A stretch of 64,000 nucleotides of DNA, taken from positions 372,001 through 436,000 of the forward strand of contig NZ_JGZI01000010.1 in assembly GCF_000741705.1 (NCBI RefSeq), given 5' to 3'. Made by a program: the position numbers and the translations under genes. Under the pieces are notes generated by a model, which did not search any database, was not told where the DNA came from, and saw nothing but the letters and a program-made list of their open reading frames with translations. The stretch comes from Bifidobacterium psychraerophilum. Its GTDB lineage: Bacteria; Actinomycetota; Actinomycetes; Actinomycetales; Bifidobacteriaceae. How positions within the stretch are numbered: the first letter of the stretch is position 1; each line of letters starts with the position of its first letter. Shown here in pieces: positions 8,245 to 18,200 of this stretch.

Positions 8245-9318
8245 ATGCAGTCATATCACCGTCGACACCAACAACAAGAAGCATCCGAATATCCTTCGGA
8301 CCGCACGAGAAGCCAACACGATCACCCACGAAACGCCGGAGGCCGGCATAGGCTGCGCCGATTCACATCGCTGCTATCGGCATTCCTCGGTCTCGCCTTG
8401 GTGACCTCGCTCGCGGCATGCGGGTCAGACAACGCCCAGAGCAGCGGCACCACATTGCGTGTGGCATATCTGTCCACGGCGAATTATCTGACCACATTGC
8501 AGTATGAGGATTTCGCGAAGAACTCTCTCTCACCCGCCCACATCACCTGGACCGGCCCATACAGCCCGAGTGACGCCTATGCCGCGGTGCAGTCGGGAAA
8601 CGCCGATGCATCCAGCACCGGCACCGGGCATTTCGTCGATCTCATCGCCGAACAACAACCCTGGGTGGCTTTCGCACTCGAATACTACGATGGCGATTCC
8701 CAAGGCATCGTGGCGGCACCGGGAAGCAACATCACCAGTCTCAAAGGCCTGTACGGCAAATCAATAGCCATCGACTCCAAGGGCGGCACCGGCGATTACA
8801 TCGTCAATCAGGCCTTTGCGCATGCGGGGCTGGATGTCAGCAAAGTCAACAAGGTCGAGATGAAGCAAACGGATTTCGCCTCGGCCTTCACCTCCGGCAA
8901 AGTCGACGCCCTGGCTTCCTTCGACCAGAATCTGGCGATGGCAATCAGCACACCCGGCGCAAAGCTGCTTACCGATGGCAGCCGTTACGAGAGTCTGAAC
9001 GTATCCATCCATATGGTGTCGAAGCGATTCGCCCAGGAGCATCCGGATGTGGTGAAGAAGCTGTACCAGGCGCTGAAGAAGGAATCGGATAAGGCGCAGA
9101 CGCATCCTTCCATCATCACCGACGCATACAGGAAATTCGGCGCTTCCGACACGCTGACGAAGGTCGTCGCAGGCTTTGACACACCTGAAATCCGCCCGAT
9201 CGATGCGCAAGGACTTGCCCAACTGAACAAGCAGGCGGAACAATACAGGCAATTCGGATTCATCGACCATGTGCCCGATCTCAGCGCAGCGGTGATCGAC
9301 TGCTCCGGGAAGCACTGA
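8245..9318 (+). CDS. Substrate-binding lipoprotein of the thiamine-precursor importer (ThiY-like, NMT1 class)
   Basis: 357 residues. After an unusually long charged N-terminus (about 38 residues) comes a lipoprotein signal, LVTSLAAC, with the lipidated Cys near residue 59. The mature part is a type II periplasmic-binding fold of the NMT1/SsuA/ThiY class: TLRVAYLSTANYLTTLQ at its start, a GNADASSTGTGHF loop, and KGLYGKSIAIDSKGGTGDYI (in part GKSIAIDSKG) in the second lobe, typical of binding proteins for small sulfonates, nitrate or pyrimidines. It sits between permease and ATPase under a TPP riboswitch, which favours a pyrimidine precursor of thiamine. No alternative start nearer the signal is obvious. 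Confidence 0.87.
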   Translation: MQSYHRRHQQQEASEYPSDRTRSQHDHPRNAGGRHRLRRFTSLLSAFLGLALVTSLAACGSDNAQSSGTTLRVAYLSTANYLTTLQYEDFAKNSLSPAHITWTGPYSPSDAYAAVQSGNADASSTGTGHFVDLIAEQQPWVAFALEYYDGDSQGIVAAPGSNITSLKGLYGKSIAIDSKGGTGDYIVNQAFAHAGLDVSKVNKVEMKQTDFASAFTSGKVDALASFDQNLAMAISTPGAKLLTDGSRYESLNVSIHMVSKRFAQEHPDVVKKLYQALKKESDKAQTHPSIITDAYRKFGASDTLTKVVAGFDTPEIRPIDAQGLAQLNKQAEQYRQFGFIDHVPDLSAAVIDCSGKH

Positions 9319-9328
9319 GGGCGCCGGC

Positions 9329-10114
9329 ATGACGACACATCCAGTGTGTGAAGAAGACGGGTCCTGTGGCGCTACGAAGGATCCCGGCCCATCGACCATG
9401 CCGCCAGCGCGGCATGCGTCCGGTGCCGAAGGGAAGACCGTATTGGAGATGTCCGGCATCGCCAAGATCTTCGGGGAGCGCACCGTGCTGAACGATGTCA
9501 GTCTGACGGTCCGCGGCCAGGACAAGGTCGTGCTCATCGGCAGGTCGGGATGCGGCAAATCGACCTTGCTGCGTCTGGCCGCCGAACTGCTCATACCCAG
9601 CTCCGGGACTGTGCGCCGTGCCGAGGATGCGGCCTTCGTCTTCCAGGATGCACGCTTGGTGCCTTGGTTGAGGATCTGGCAGAATGTCACCTTTGGCTGT
9701 CATGCCAGCGCATCGGAGCGACGTGAACGGACACGCGAGGCGCTGCGTTCGGTCGGACTGCCGGGACGTGAGAACGATTGGCCCGCCCACCTGTCGGGCG
9801 GGCAGCAGCAGCGGGTCGCCCTGGCACGGGCTTTGGTCCGGCATCCTCGCCTGCTGTTGCTGGATGAGCCCTTCGGCGCACTCGACGCGCTCACACGAGC
9901 GGATATGCAGGATCTGCTGCTGGAACTCCAGCAACGTCACCACTACGCGATGCTGCTGGTCACCCACGACATCGAGGAGGCGATCATCCTGGGCGACACC
10001 GTACTGACGCTGCGCGACGGTCACATCACCGACAGGATCGATTGCACGGGAGTGCAACATGATTCGCTCATGCACCTCGAATTGAGAGAGCTGCTGAAGC
10101 ACACCCTGCAATAA
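9329..10114 (+). CDS. ABC transporter ATPase, thiamine-precursor importer (ThiZ-like)
   Basis: 261 residues. Walker A is GRSGCGKST near residue 72-80, the Q-loop VFQDARLVPW follows, then the signature LSGGQQQRVALARAL, Walker B LLLLDEPFGALD, and the switch histidine in LLVTHDIEEA. This is a complete SsuB/TauB/ThiZ-type nucleotide-binding subunit that powers the permease at 7318. The first 33 residues (His/Pro/Gly-rich) are an extension before the domain. It starts 10 bp after the lipoprotein stop, so the three genes form one operon under the riboswitch. A leftward mfd gene converges 52 bp after its end. Confidence 0.92.
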   Translation: MTTHPVCEEDGSCGATKDPGPSTMPPARHASGAEGKTVLEMSGIAKIFGERTVLNDVSLTVRGQDKVVLIGRSGCGKSTLLRLAAELLIPSSGTVRRAEDAAFVFQDARLVPWLRIWQNVTFGCHASASERRERTREALRSVGLPGRENDWPAHLSGGQQQRVALARALVRHPRLLLLDEPFGALDALTRADMQDLLLELQQRHHYAMLLVTHDIEEAIILGDTVLTLRDGHITDRIDCTGVQHDSLMHLELRELLKHTLQ

Positions 10115-10166
10115 CGCCACCCGCATGGATGCCACGGACGTCGAGCGGGGAATACGCCGTAACGGT

Positions 10167-13100
10167 TTATCCCCCGCGCTTCGGACTCCAGGCCAGATCG
10201 TCGAGCAGTTGATCGACCCATTGCATGATCTGATCCGAGTCCATCGCCGACGATCCCAGCGACCCGGCAAAGGGTGCGGGGACCAGCAAGGTATGGGTCA
10301 CCGGCCGGTACTGCATGCCCGGATAGATGCGTGCGATCCTCATCATCACCGAATCCTGCGGATCGATGCTCGCCACACGAACATTGCGCCCCTGGCCGAT
10401 GATCTCCGTGATTCCCAAGGTCTTGGCTTTCTCCCGCAGCCTCGCGACGTCGAAGAGCACATCCAATTCGCGTGGAGGCTTGCCATACCGGTCTTGCAGT
10501 TCCTCCTGCAGATCCTTGAGATCCTGCTCGCCGTGGGCCGCTGCCAGCTTTTGATAGGCTTCGAGACGCAGTTTGTCGGAATCAATGTAGTCCAAGGGAA
10601 TCGAGGCTTCGATCGGCAGGTCGATGCTGACGACGCTTTCCTCCTGCTTGTCCGGTTCCTTCACATGCTCCACGGCCTCGGAGACCATGCGCACATACAG
10701 ATCGAAACCGACCCCCTCGATATGGCCGGACTGCTCGTCGCCCAGCAGATTGCCCGTACCACGAAGCTCCAAATCCTTCATCGCCACATCGAATCCCGAA
10801 CCCAGGGCGCTGTTCTGGGCTATCGTCGCCAAACGGTCGTGGGCGGTCTGCGTCATCGTCTTGCTGGGATCATAGAGGAAATAGGCATAGGCGCGTTCAC
10901 GGCCTCGGCCCACTCTTCCGCGCAGCTGATGCAACTGGCTCAAACCGAACCTGTCCGCACGATCGACGATCAGCGTGTTCGCATTCGAGATATCCAGACC
11001 CGTTTCGATGATCGTCGTGCATACCAGCACGTTGATATCCCTGCGCCAGAAGTCACGGATCACACCGTCAAGCTGCTTCTCCCCCATCTTTCCGTGCGCG
11101 ATGCCGACCTTCGCCTCGGGAACCAACTCCGCGAGCTTCGCCGCGATGCGTGCGATGTCCTCGACCCGGTTGTGCACGTAGAACACCTGACCGCCTCTGA
11201 GCAGTTCCCTGCGTAGCGCGGCGGTCACCTGCGCATCCTCATACGCGCCCACATAGGTCAGCACCGGCAGACGGTCCTCCGGCGGCGTGGCCAGCGTGGA
11301 CATCTCCCGGATTCCGGTGACCGCCATTTCCAGGGTTCTTGGGATAGGCGTCGCGGAGAGGCTGAGGACATCGACGTTGGTACGCAGCGCTTTCAAGGTC
11401 TCCTTGTGCTCGACGCCGAAACGCTGCTCCTCATCGATGATGACAAGACCCAGATCCTTGAAGGCGATTTTCGGATTCAGCAGCTTATGCGTACCGATGA
11501 CGATGTCCACGCTGCCGTCGGCCAGCCCCTCGATGGTCTTGCTGCTTTCCTTCGCGGTCTGGAAACGGCTCAATGCACCGATTTCCACGGGGAAACCTTC
11601 GAAACGCTCGACGAAGGTCTCATAATGCTGCTGCACCAGCAAGGTCGTAGGTGCGAGGACCACAACCTGTTTGGAATCCTGAACGGCCTTGAATGCGGCC
11701 CGCAATGCGATCTCCGTCTTGCCGAAGCCCACATCGCCGCATATCAATCTGTCCATCGGCATCGGACGTTCCATATCATGCTTGACCTCATCGATCGTGG
11801 TCAGCTGATCTGGGGTCTCCTGATACGGGAACGCATCCTCAAGTTCCTTCTGCCACGGTGTGTCCGGGCTGAATGCGAATCCTTCTGTCCTCTGCCTCGC
11901 GGAATAGAGTTTGACCAGATCGTCGGCGATCTGACGCACATGTTTGCGCGCCTTCGCCTTCGTCGCCGCCCAATCGCTGCCTCCGAGCTTGTTGAGCTTG
12001 GGAGACTCCGCGCCGATGTATTTGCTGACCAGATCAAGCTGGTCGGTGGGGATGAAGAGTTTGTCCGCCGGCGCGCCGCGCTTGCTCGACGCATACTCGA
12101 TGACCAGGTATTCACGTTGCGCCTTGTGGGATCCCTGTCCCACGGTGCGCTGCCGCATTTCGACGAAGCGCCCGATGCCATGCTGCTCGTGAACCACATA
12201 GTCACCCGGTTTGAGTTCCATCAGGTCTATGGCCTTGCGCCTGCGTTTCGGCGTCTTCGTCTGCGAGGCGGCGCTGCTGTGCCCGGTCAGATCACGTTCG
12301 GTGAGCAGGGCGACCTTGGCGGAGTCGTCCACGAAGCCTTCGATGGCAAGGGATCTCACCGCATGAATCGCGCTGATGCCGGTCTCGTTGACGGCACGTG
12401 CAAGCCTGGCGAGGGTACCCTGCGCGGCCGAGGTGATGGTCACCTCGACACCCTCATCGATCAGGCCGCCGATTCCGGCGCTGGCGCGTTCCTCCATACC
12501 CCGGAATTCCTCAGGAGCCTTGGCTCCGATCTGGATATGGCCAGGCCGCGAGGCATCGACGCCGAAGCTGGTGAGCTTCCACATCTCCTGCTGGGAGAAC
12601 TCCATCGATGTGATGGTCTCATCGAAATCAAGGAAGCTGGCTTCGTCGAATGCGATCGGAGCACCCGAACTGTGCCCCGATGCAGCCACATGCCAACTCG
12701 CGGCAAGGAATTCATTCGCGGTTTTCGACAGATCCTCGGCGGCCCTGCGCAAACGCTCGGGATCGCAGAGCATCACCACGGCATGCTTCGGAAGCATGCC
12801 CGGCACCGCTTCCAGATGATCGACCAAGGCGGGCAGCAACGATTCCATACCCTCGATCGGAATGGCCTGGGCGATGGATTCAAGCATGTCGTCGGCGTTC
12901 GGGATCTGACCCACCAATGATTCGGCCCGCGCCCGCACCTGCTCGTTCAGCTGCATCTCCCGGCAGGCCGTCGCCCAGACACTGGGTATGTTCCCCCCAT
13001 AGGTCCTCTGGTCGGAGGCGTTGAATTCCTTGATCGCATCGACCTCGTCCCCGAAGAACTCGATGCGTATCGGGTGTGGTGCCGTCGGCGGGAAGACATC

Positions 13101-13823
13101 CAGGATGCCGCCACGTACGGCGAACTCCCCGCGATCCATAACCAGATCCACACGCTTGTATGCGTTCTGCACAAGCTGTTCCACGGCCTTATCGAGACTC
13201 AGCTCATGACCCAGATGGAACACCAATGGCTCAACGTCACCGAGCCCTGCGACGACCGGCTGGATCAAGGAGCGTACGGGCATCACCAAAATCCGTATCG
13301 GACCGAACATGCTGCTGTTCGCATCGGGATGGGCGAGCCTGCGGAACACGGCCATGCGGGAGGCCACGGTATCCGCCCGGGGGGAAAGACGCTCATGCGG
13401 CAAGGTCTCCCAAGCCTCAAGAACCGCTATATCCGCAGGATTGCCGCCGTACCATGAACGCAGGGCATCGGCCATCTCCTGAGCATCCCTGCCGGAAGGA
13501 AGCACCATCACCACATCGTTGCGTTCCGCGACCGCGGCCGCAATCGCCGGACGTATGCCCTCGCTGGCCCCGATGGTCAACGCGGGATCGGTCGCCGAAT
13601 CGGGAAGCTCGGTGTTGCCGAGATGCAGGTCCCTGAAGGCTGCATCCGAATCAAGCCGTCCAAGCAGATCGTTCAACGACCCGAAAGCGGCATCCTTGGA
13701 TGTGGCGGTGGCATCACCCTGCCGCGCCGTCTTGCTGGTCTCTGCCGGCCGCATCGTCGTATCCTCGCTTCCGTCTCGACGAGACGTCATTACATGTGCG
13801 GTCTGGATGGACCTACCTGCCAT
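10167..13823 (-). CDS. mfd: Transcription-repair coupling factor Mfd
   Basis: 1218 residues, slightly longer than average. Mfd removes RNA polymerase stalled at lesions and recruits UvrA. The N-terminal UvrB-like module spans roughly 45-420; the RNA-polymerase-interacting domain begins near 538 with KPGDYVVHEQHGIGRF. The translocase motor has Walker A GDVGFGKTE (about 690), DEEQ box IIDEEQRFGVE (about 794), SATPIPRTL and the motif VI region RGRVGRGRERAYAY; the C-terminal TRCF domain starts after about 1030. Start ATG 13823 has an AGGAG site and overlaps the end of pth by 11 bp, implying coupling; starts at 13790 and 13754 are possible. Confidence 0.97.
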   Translation of the reverse strand: MAGRSIQTAHVMTSRRDGSEDTTMRPAETSKTARQGDATATSKDAAFGSLNDLLGRLDSDAAFRDLHLGNTELPDSATDPALTIGASEGIRPAIAAAVAERNDVVMVLPSGRDAQEMADALRSWYGGNPADIAVLEAWETLPHERLSPRADTVASRMAVFRRLAHPDANSSMFGPIRILVMPVRSLIQPVVAGLGDVEPLVFHLGHELSLDKAVEQLVQNAYKRVDLVMDRGEFAVRGGILDVFPPTAPHPIRIEFFGDEVDAIKEFNASDQRTYGGNIPSVWATACREMQLNEQVRARAESLVGQIPNADDMLESIAQAIPIEGMESLLPALVDHLEAVPGMLPKHAVVMLCDPERLRRAAEDLSKTANEFLAASWHVAASGHSSGAPIAFDEASFLDFDETITSMEFSQQEMWKLTSFGVDASRPGHIQIGAKAPEEFRGMEERASAGIGGLIDEGVEVTITSAAQGTLARLARAVNETGISAIHAVRSLAIEGFVDDSAKVALLTERDLTGHSSAASQTKTPKRRRKAIDLMELKPGDYVVHEQHGIGRFVEMRQRTVGQGSHKAQREYLVIEYASSKRGAPADKLFIPTDQLDLVSKYIGAESPKLNKLGGSDWAATKAKARKHVRQIADDLVKLYSARQRTEGFAFSPDTPWQKELEDAFPYQETPDQLTTIDEVKHDMERPMPMDRLICGDVGFGKTEIALRAAFKAVQDSKQVVVLAPTTLLVQQHYETFVERFEGFPVEIGALSRFQTAKESSKTIEGLADGSVDIVIGTHKLLNPKIAFKDLGLVIIDEEQRFGVEHKETLKALRTNVDVLSLSATPIPRTLEMAVTGIREMSTLATPPEDRLPVLTYVGAYEDAQVTAALRRELLRGGQVFYVHNRVEDIARIAAKLAELVPEAKVGIAHGKMGEKQLDGVIRDFWRRDINVLVCTTIIETGLDISNANTLIVDRADRFGLSQLHQLRGRVGRGRERAYAYFLYDPSKTMTQTAHDRLATIAQNSALGSGFDVAMKDLELRGTGNLLGDEQSGHIEGVGFDLYVRMVSEAVEHVKEPDKQEESVVSIDLPIEASIPLDYIDSDKLRLEAYQKLAAAHGEQDLKDLQEELQDRYGKPPRELDVLFDVARLREKAKTLGITEIIGQGRNVRVASIDPQDSVMMRIARIYPGMQYRPVTHTLLVPAPFAGSLGSSAMDSDQIMQWVDQLLDDLAWSPKRGG

Positions 13824-14412
13824 TGAACTGCTCCTGTGCCTGGGCCAAAGTGTGCACTGCTATCGTTTCGGCCGCATCCGCGCCATCGGCAAGGAAATCA
13901 GGAAGCGCTTGTTGCTGATCGCGCGAAAAGCCCCCAAGCACCCAATTCACGGTGTTCCGATGGGCATCGCCGGCCCGTTTGGAATGTCCGACGCCCAGGC
14001 GTACACGTGCGTATCGATTGCTTCCCAATGATTTGTCAATCGACTTGATGCCGTTATGCCCACCGGCCGAACCGCCTGCCTTGACCTTGATACGACCGAA
14101 TTCCAGATCCATATCATCGTGGATGACGATGATGCGCTCGGGTGCGATGTCGTAGTAAGCCGCGATTGAGGAGACCGCGTTGCCCGACTCGTTCATGAAG
14201 GTCAGGGGTTTGGCCAGGAAAAAACGAATCCGTCGGCCATCGAGGTTCAGGATGCCTTTGCCGAGTTTGGCGAGACCCTTGTGATCGCTGAATGAAACGG
14301 ACCACCGTTCCGCAAGCACATCGGCACACATGAATCCCATGTTGTGGCGTGTGCCCTCGTATTGCGAGCCGGGATTTCCCAATCCGGCTATCAGCCAAAA
14401 ATCAGATGCCAT
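13813..14412 (-). CDS. pth: Peptidyl-tRNA hydrolase
   Basis: 199 residues. The enzyme recycles peptidyl-tRNA released by ribosomes. Visible signatures are WLIAGLGNPGSQYEGTRHNMGF (in part GLGNPGSQYEGTRHN, with the catalytic His), FLAKPLTFMNESG and the HDDMDLEFGRIKVKAGGSAGGHNGIKS region (in part HDDMDLEFG and GGSAGGHNG), all of which line the active site. The Asp of HDDMD is the catalytic partner. Full length, with the start at MASDFW. Its last codons overlap the mfd start, a gene pair conserved in actinobacteria. Confidence 0.97.
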   Translation of the reverse strand: MASDFWLIAGLGNPGSQYEGTRHNMGFMCADVLAERWSVSFSDHKGLAKLGKGILNLDGRRIRFFLAKPLTFMNESGNAVSSIAAYYDIAPERIIVIHDDMDLEFGRIKVKAGGSAGGHNGIKSIDKSLGSNRYARVRLGVGHSKRAGDAHRNTVNWVLGGFSRDQQQALPDFLADGADAAETIAVHTLAQAQEQFNGR

Positions 14413-14637
14413 ACCACTGTCCTCTATATCCAGCCATCTCCGTGGGCTTTCGACGGGCCGGATCCCGCATCGCCATCATCCGATGCACGCAGTCCGCTCC
14501 CAAACTCGCCTTGGGTGTCATCGCGCGACGCGATGCCAAAGCCTTTCAGATTGTACCAATGGCTGTGACGAAGCTTTCACCAAGACGCTCGGGCATGCAC
14601 AGGCGGCCTTCGTGGCGCACACCCCGAAGCACAGGCC

Positions 14638-15207
14638 TCAGACGCTCGCTTCAAGCGCGCGGTACCAATAGGAAACGTCGTGCAACACCCCTTGCGAGTC
14701 ACGAGAGCCTTCGGGCAGCACGCCGTATCGAATGAAGGAGAAGCGCTTCATCAAAGCCACGGAGGCTGCGTTGTCGGCGAAAATCACACCGATGATCTTG
14801 GTGAACCCACGCGCACGGGCGGCCTCGATCCCCCAAGTCACCAGAGCGCGCCCCAAACCACATCCACGCTTTCCGCGATCGACGTAATAGCTCAACTCGG
14901 CATCGTGATCGTAGCCGGCTCTGGGATGGAAGCGGGACAGGGACGCGAAGGCGACGACCTCACCTCCCATACGTATGACGACGACCGGGTAATGCTCGCG
15001 CGGCTCATGCGAAGACAACCAGGCCTGACGTTCCTCACGTGTCTGCTCATGCAGATCGGCGCTGGCGCCACCGGCCACAACCGACTGGTTGTAGATTCTG
15101 GTGATCGCTTCCAGATCCTCATCCCCTGCCGCTTCGATGGACATGGTGGCGTGTCCATCCCCCGCAGCGCCATCATGAGCTGCGGGGACCGCGTGATGCT
15201 CACTCAT
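14638..15207 (-). CDS. GNAT-family N-acetyltransferase (phosphinothricin acetyltransferase-like)
   Basis: 189 residues: a His/Ala/Gly-rich lead of about 22 residues, then a GNAT domain. AITRIYNQSVVAGGASADL, VVAFASLSRFHPR, and the acetyl-CoA loop RGCGLGRALV, followed by IGVIFADNAASVALMKRFSF, fit the PAT/YncA branch, whose members acetylate phosphinothricin, methionine sulfoximine or related amino acids. Substrate here is unproven. The ATG at 15207 lies inside the last codons of the UPF0182 gene (AACAATGAGTGA), an 8-bp overlap indicating translational coupling. About 225 bp separate it from pth downstream, with no feature seen there. Confidence 0.85.
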   Translation of the reverse strand: MSEHHAVPAAHDGAAGDGHATMSIEAAGDEDLEAITRIYNQSVVAGGASADLHEQTREERQAWLSSHEPREHYPVVVIRMGGEVVAFASLSRFHPRAGYDHDAELSYYVDRGKRGCGLGRALVTWGIEAARARGFTKIIGVIFADNAASVALMKRFSFIRYGVLPEGSRDSQGVLHDVSYWYRALEASV

Positions 15208-18200
15208 TGTTCTGGGCCTCGACGGCTTTGTTGACCGCTTCCTTCAAGCGCTGCTGCGCCTCGCCGTATGCGCTGAAATCACCCTTCTGCAAGGCCGCAT
15301 CGGAATCCTTGATCGCCTGATTGGCGTCATTCAAAGCCTGCTGCAGTTCGGCGCTCCGCTTGGTGCCTGCGGTCGAACCCTCGTCGGATTGCTGTTTCTT
15401 ATCCGTGTCGCTCTTCCCTGCGGTGCTGCCGCTGTCCCCAGTGGAGTTTTCCGCATCGCCTGCGGAGGCACCGGAGTCGCCGCCGAAGACCTGATCCAAA
15501 GCCTCATCGAGGGTGTCGGCGAATCCCACCTGATCGCCGAATGCCACCAGGACCTTCTTCAACAGCGGGAAGCTGGTTTTCCCGCTTGACTCCACATAGA
15601 CAGGTTCTATATACACCAGTCCCCCACCGATCGGAAGGGTGAGCAGGTTGCCTCGTTTCACATTCGTGCTGCCGGATTCGAGCAGATTCAGTTCCTTGGA
15701 CACATCGGCATTGGCGTTGAAGTTGTTCTGAGCCTGTCCGGGACCGGGAACATTCGAGTTCTTCGGCAGCTCCATCAGACGCAAGGTGCCGTAATTCGGC
15801 CCTATCTTGCCTTGCTCATTACCCGCATCCGAATCGACGGAGAGGAAGCCCGTCAGGATCTCACGGGTCACGCTGCCCGCAGGGATGTATGTGGAGGTCA
15901 ATGAGAAGGTCGGCTCCGTGGCCCCTTGATTCTGCATCGTCAGGTAATACGGAGGTTGCAGGACTCCCTCGGATTGGTTCTTCTTCGATTCGACGGGATC
16001 GATCGGCGTCTGCCAGAAGTCCTCGCCCGAGAAGAACTGGTTGGCCGAGGAGACATGGTATTTCGCGAGCAGCTGGCGTTGCACCTTGAACAGGCTCTCC
16101 GGGTACCGCAGATGGCTCATCAGATCACCCGATATCTGGGAGATGGGCTTGTATTGGTTCGGGAAGACCTGTTCCCACGCTTTCAGCACGGGATCCGTCG
16201 GATCCCATGCATATAAATCGACGGAACCGTCATACGCGTCCACCGTCGCCTTGACCGAATTCCGGATGTAGTTCACATCCTGCGACCCCAGACTCTGAAT
16301 CGTGCTGGATGTCTTCGTGGTGGAGTCCTGCGTGGCGGAACCCAGATCGACCGTCTGCGAATACGGGTAGTTCGATGAGGTGGTGTATCCATCCACGATC
16401 CACTTCACGCGCCCGTTGACGACGGCGGGATACACCCTGCCGTCCAAGGTCAGATATGGTGCGACTTTCGCGACACGCTCCTTCGGGCTGCGATCATAGA
16501 GGATCTGCGAATCCGAGGTGACGCGGTCGGAGAACAGGATCTGGTCCGAGCCGAACCGTATCGCGTACAGGAGGCGTGAAGCCAGATTCCCTACACTCGG
16601 GCCGCCACTGCCCGTGAAGGTGTTGGTGGCGCCTTCCGATCCGGTCGGGTAATCGAATTCCCACGATTTGGCTCCTGCGGGAGAACCGACGATCGAGTAT
16701 TCCGGGGCGTTGGGTGAGAAATAGATCCGTGGTTCGTATTTCTGGGAGTCCGTGAGCTTGCCCTGCGTCGGTATGCCCTGTTCGAAGAATTCGGGCTGTC
16801 CGTCGGCGGTGACCTTGTTGCCGTATGCTGCCACAACCCCATATCCGTGTGTGTACACCGTATGGTCGTTCACCCAATTGCGGTTGTCGTTGCCATCCAG
16901 ATTCAGCTCACGTGCACCGATCACGGTGTCCTGGCTCACGCCATCGATCTCGTATTTATCGACCGCCAGGGTGTCTTCAAAGCTGTAGTACTGCTTGGAC
17001 TGCTGCAACTGGCGGAAGGTCGGCGAAACGACCTGCGGATCGAGCAGACGGATCTGCGCGGTTGTCTCCGCATCCTGTGCGAGTGCACCGGATTCTCCTG
17101 TCGTCGTAGCCTGATAGGAATCGCTTTTCAGCTTGCCCAATCCATACGCCGCCTTGGTCGCGTCGATATTGCGCTGGATATATGCGGACTCAAGTTCCTG
17201 GGCATTGGGGTTCACTTTGAATCGCTGGAGCAGCATCGGCCACACACCGCTGAGGGCTATGGCCACAACCACAACGAATGCGGTGGCGATGGCAGGTGTG
17301 CGCCACTGCCTGAATGCGGCGGCTGCCGAGGAAGCGGGACGGGAGGTCTCACCGAGCGACTTCGCCTGCATGATCCACACACCGAGCACCACGCCGAGTA
17401 TCGCCACAAGAGCGGACAGCACGATGGTCACGGGAACGGTCGCATGGACCGATGTGTATGAGGCTCCGGTGATGCGGTCCCCCTGCTCCACGAGCAGGTC
17501 GAACATGCCGAGCAGCATGCCGCCCGCCCATACCAACATGGTCAGTATGAGCCAGATGCCTATCTGACGACGTGAGCGTTTGGACATATTCAGGATGCCC
17601 CTGCCGTTCACCGGCATGGTGAAGCGGATGCCACCCATCAGCACGTGGGTGATGATGGAGAATATCAGGGCTGCGAGCAGCAGCATGGAGATCGCCCGGA
17701 CCACCAGCTGCAGCCCCGGGAGAATGAAGACATAGAAACCATTGTCAAGCCCGAACTGGGGATCCTTGACACCGAAGGATTGCGCGTTGAACATCAGCAG
17801 GATCTGAGACCAGTCGGAATTGAACTGCGATCCGAAGATCAAGCCGACGAAGAGGGAGATGATCACGGCTATTCGTCGTGCGAAGCGTGAGCTGACGCCT
17901 TTGCCGATTTCGATGACATCCCCTCGTACCCGTATTTTCGATCCATCCGAGGAATCAGGTCGTGCGCGGATGGCCAGGGTGGCGGATACATAGGTGACCA
18001 CCGCCATCACCAGGGCGTACGCCACCCACAATCCGACTTTCACCCCGAGCTGGGTCCAGATGACATTCGCGAAGCCCAGCTGCGCATACCACATCACATC
18101 CGTGGCGAAACGTGCGAGCAGCAGGAACACCGCCGCGAGCACCACGATGACCAGACCTGCCACGATCAGCAGCTTGCTCCATGAGAAGCCTCCGCCCTTC

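Noticed and set aside
10125-11216. Long rightward frame (363 residues) over the end of mfd
   Set aside because: It is antisense to a full-length, motif-complete Mfd, reads as Arg/Gln/His-rich low-quality protein and has no ribosome site.
11406-12920. 504-residue rightward frame inside mfd
   Set aside because: Long antisense frames are expected opposite GC-rich genes with strong codon bias; the Mfd motor motifs are on the other strand.
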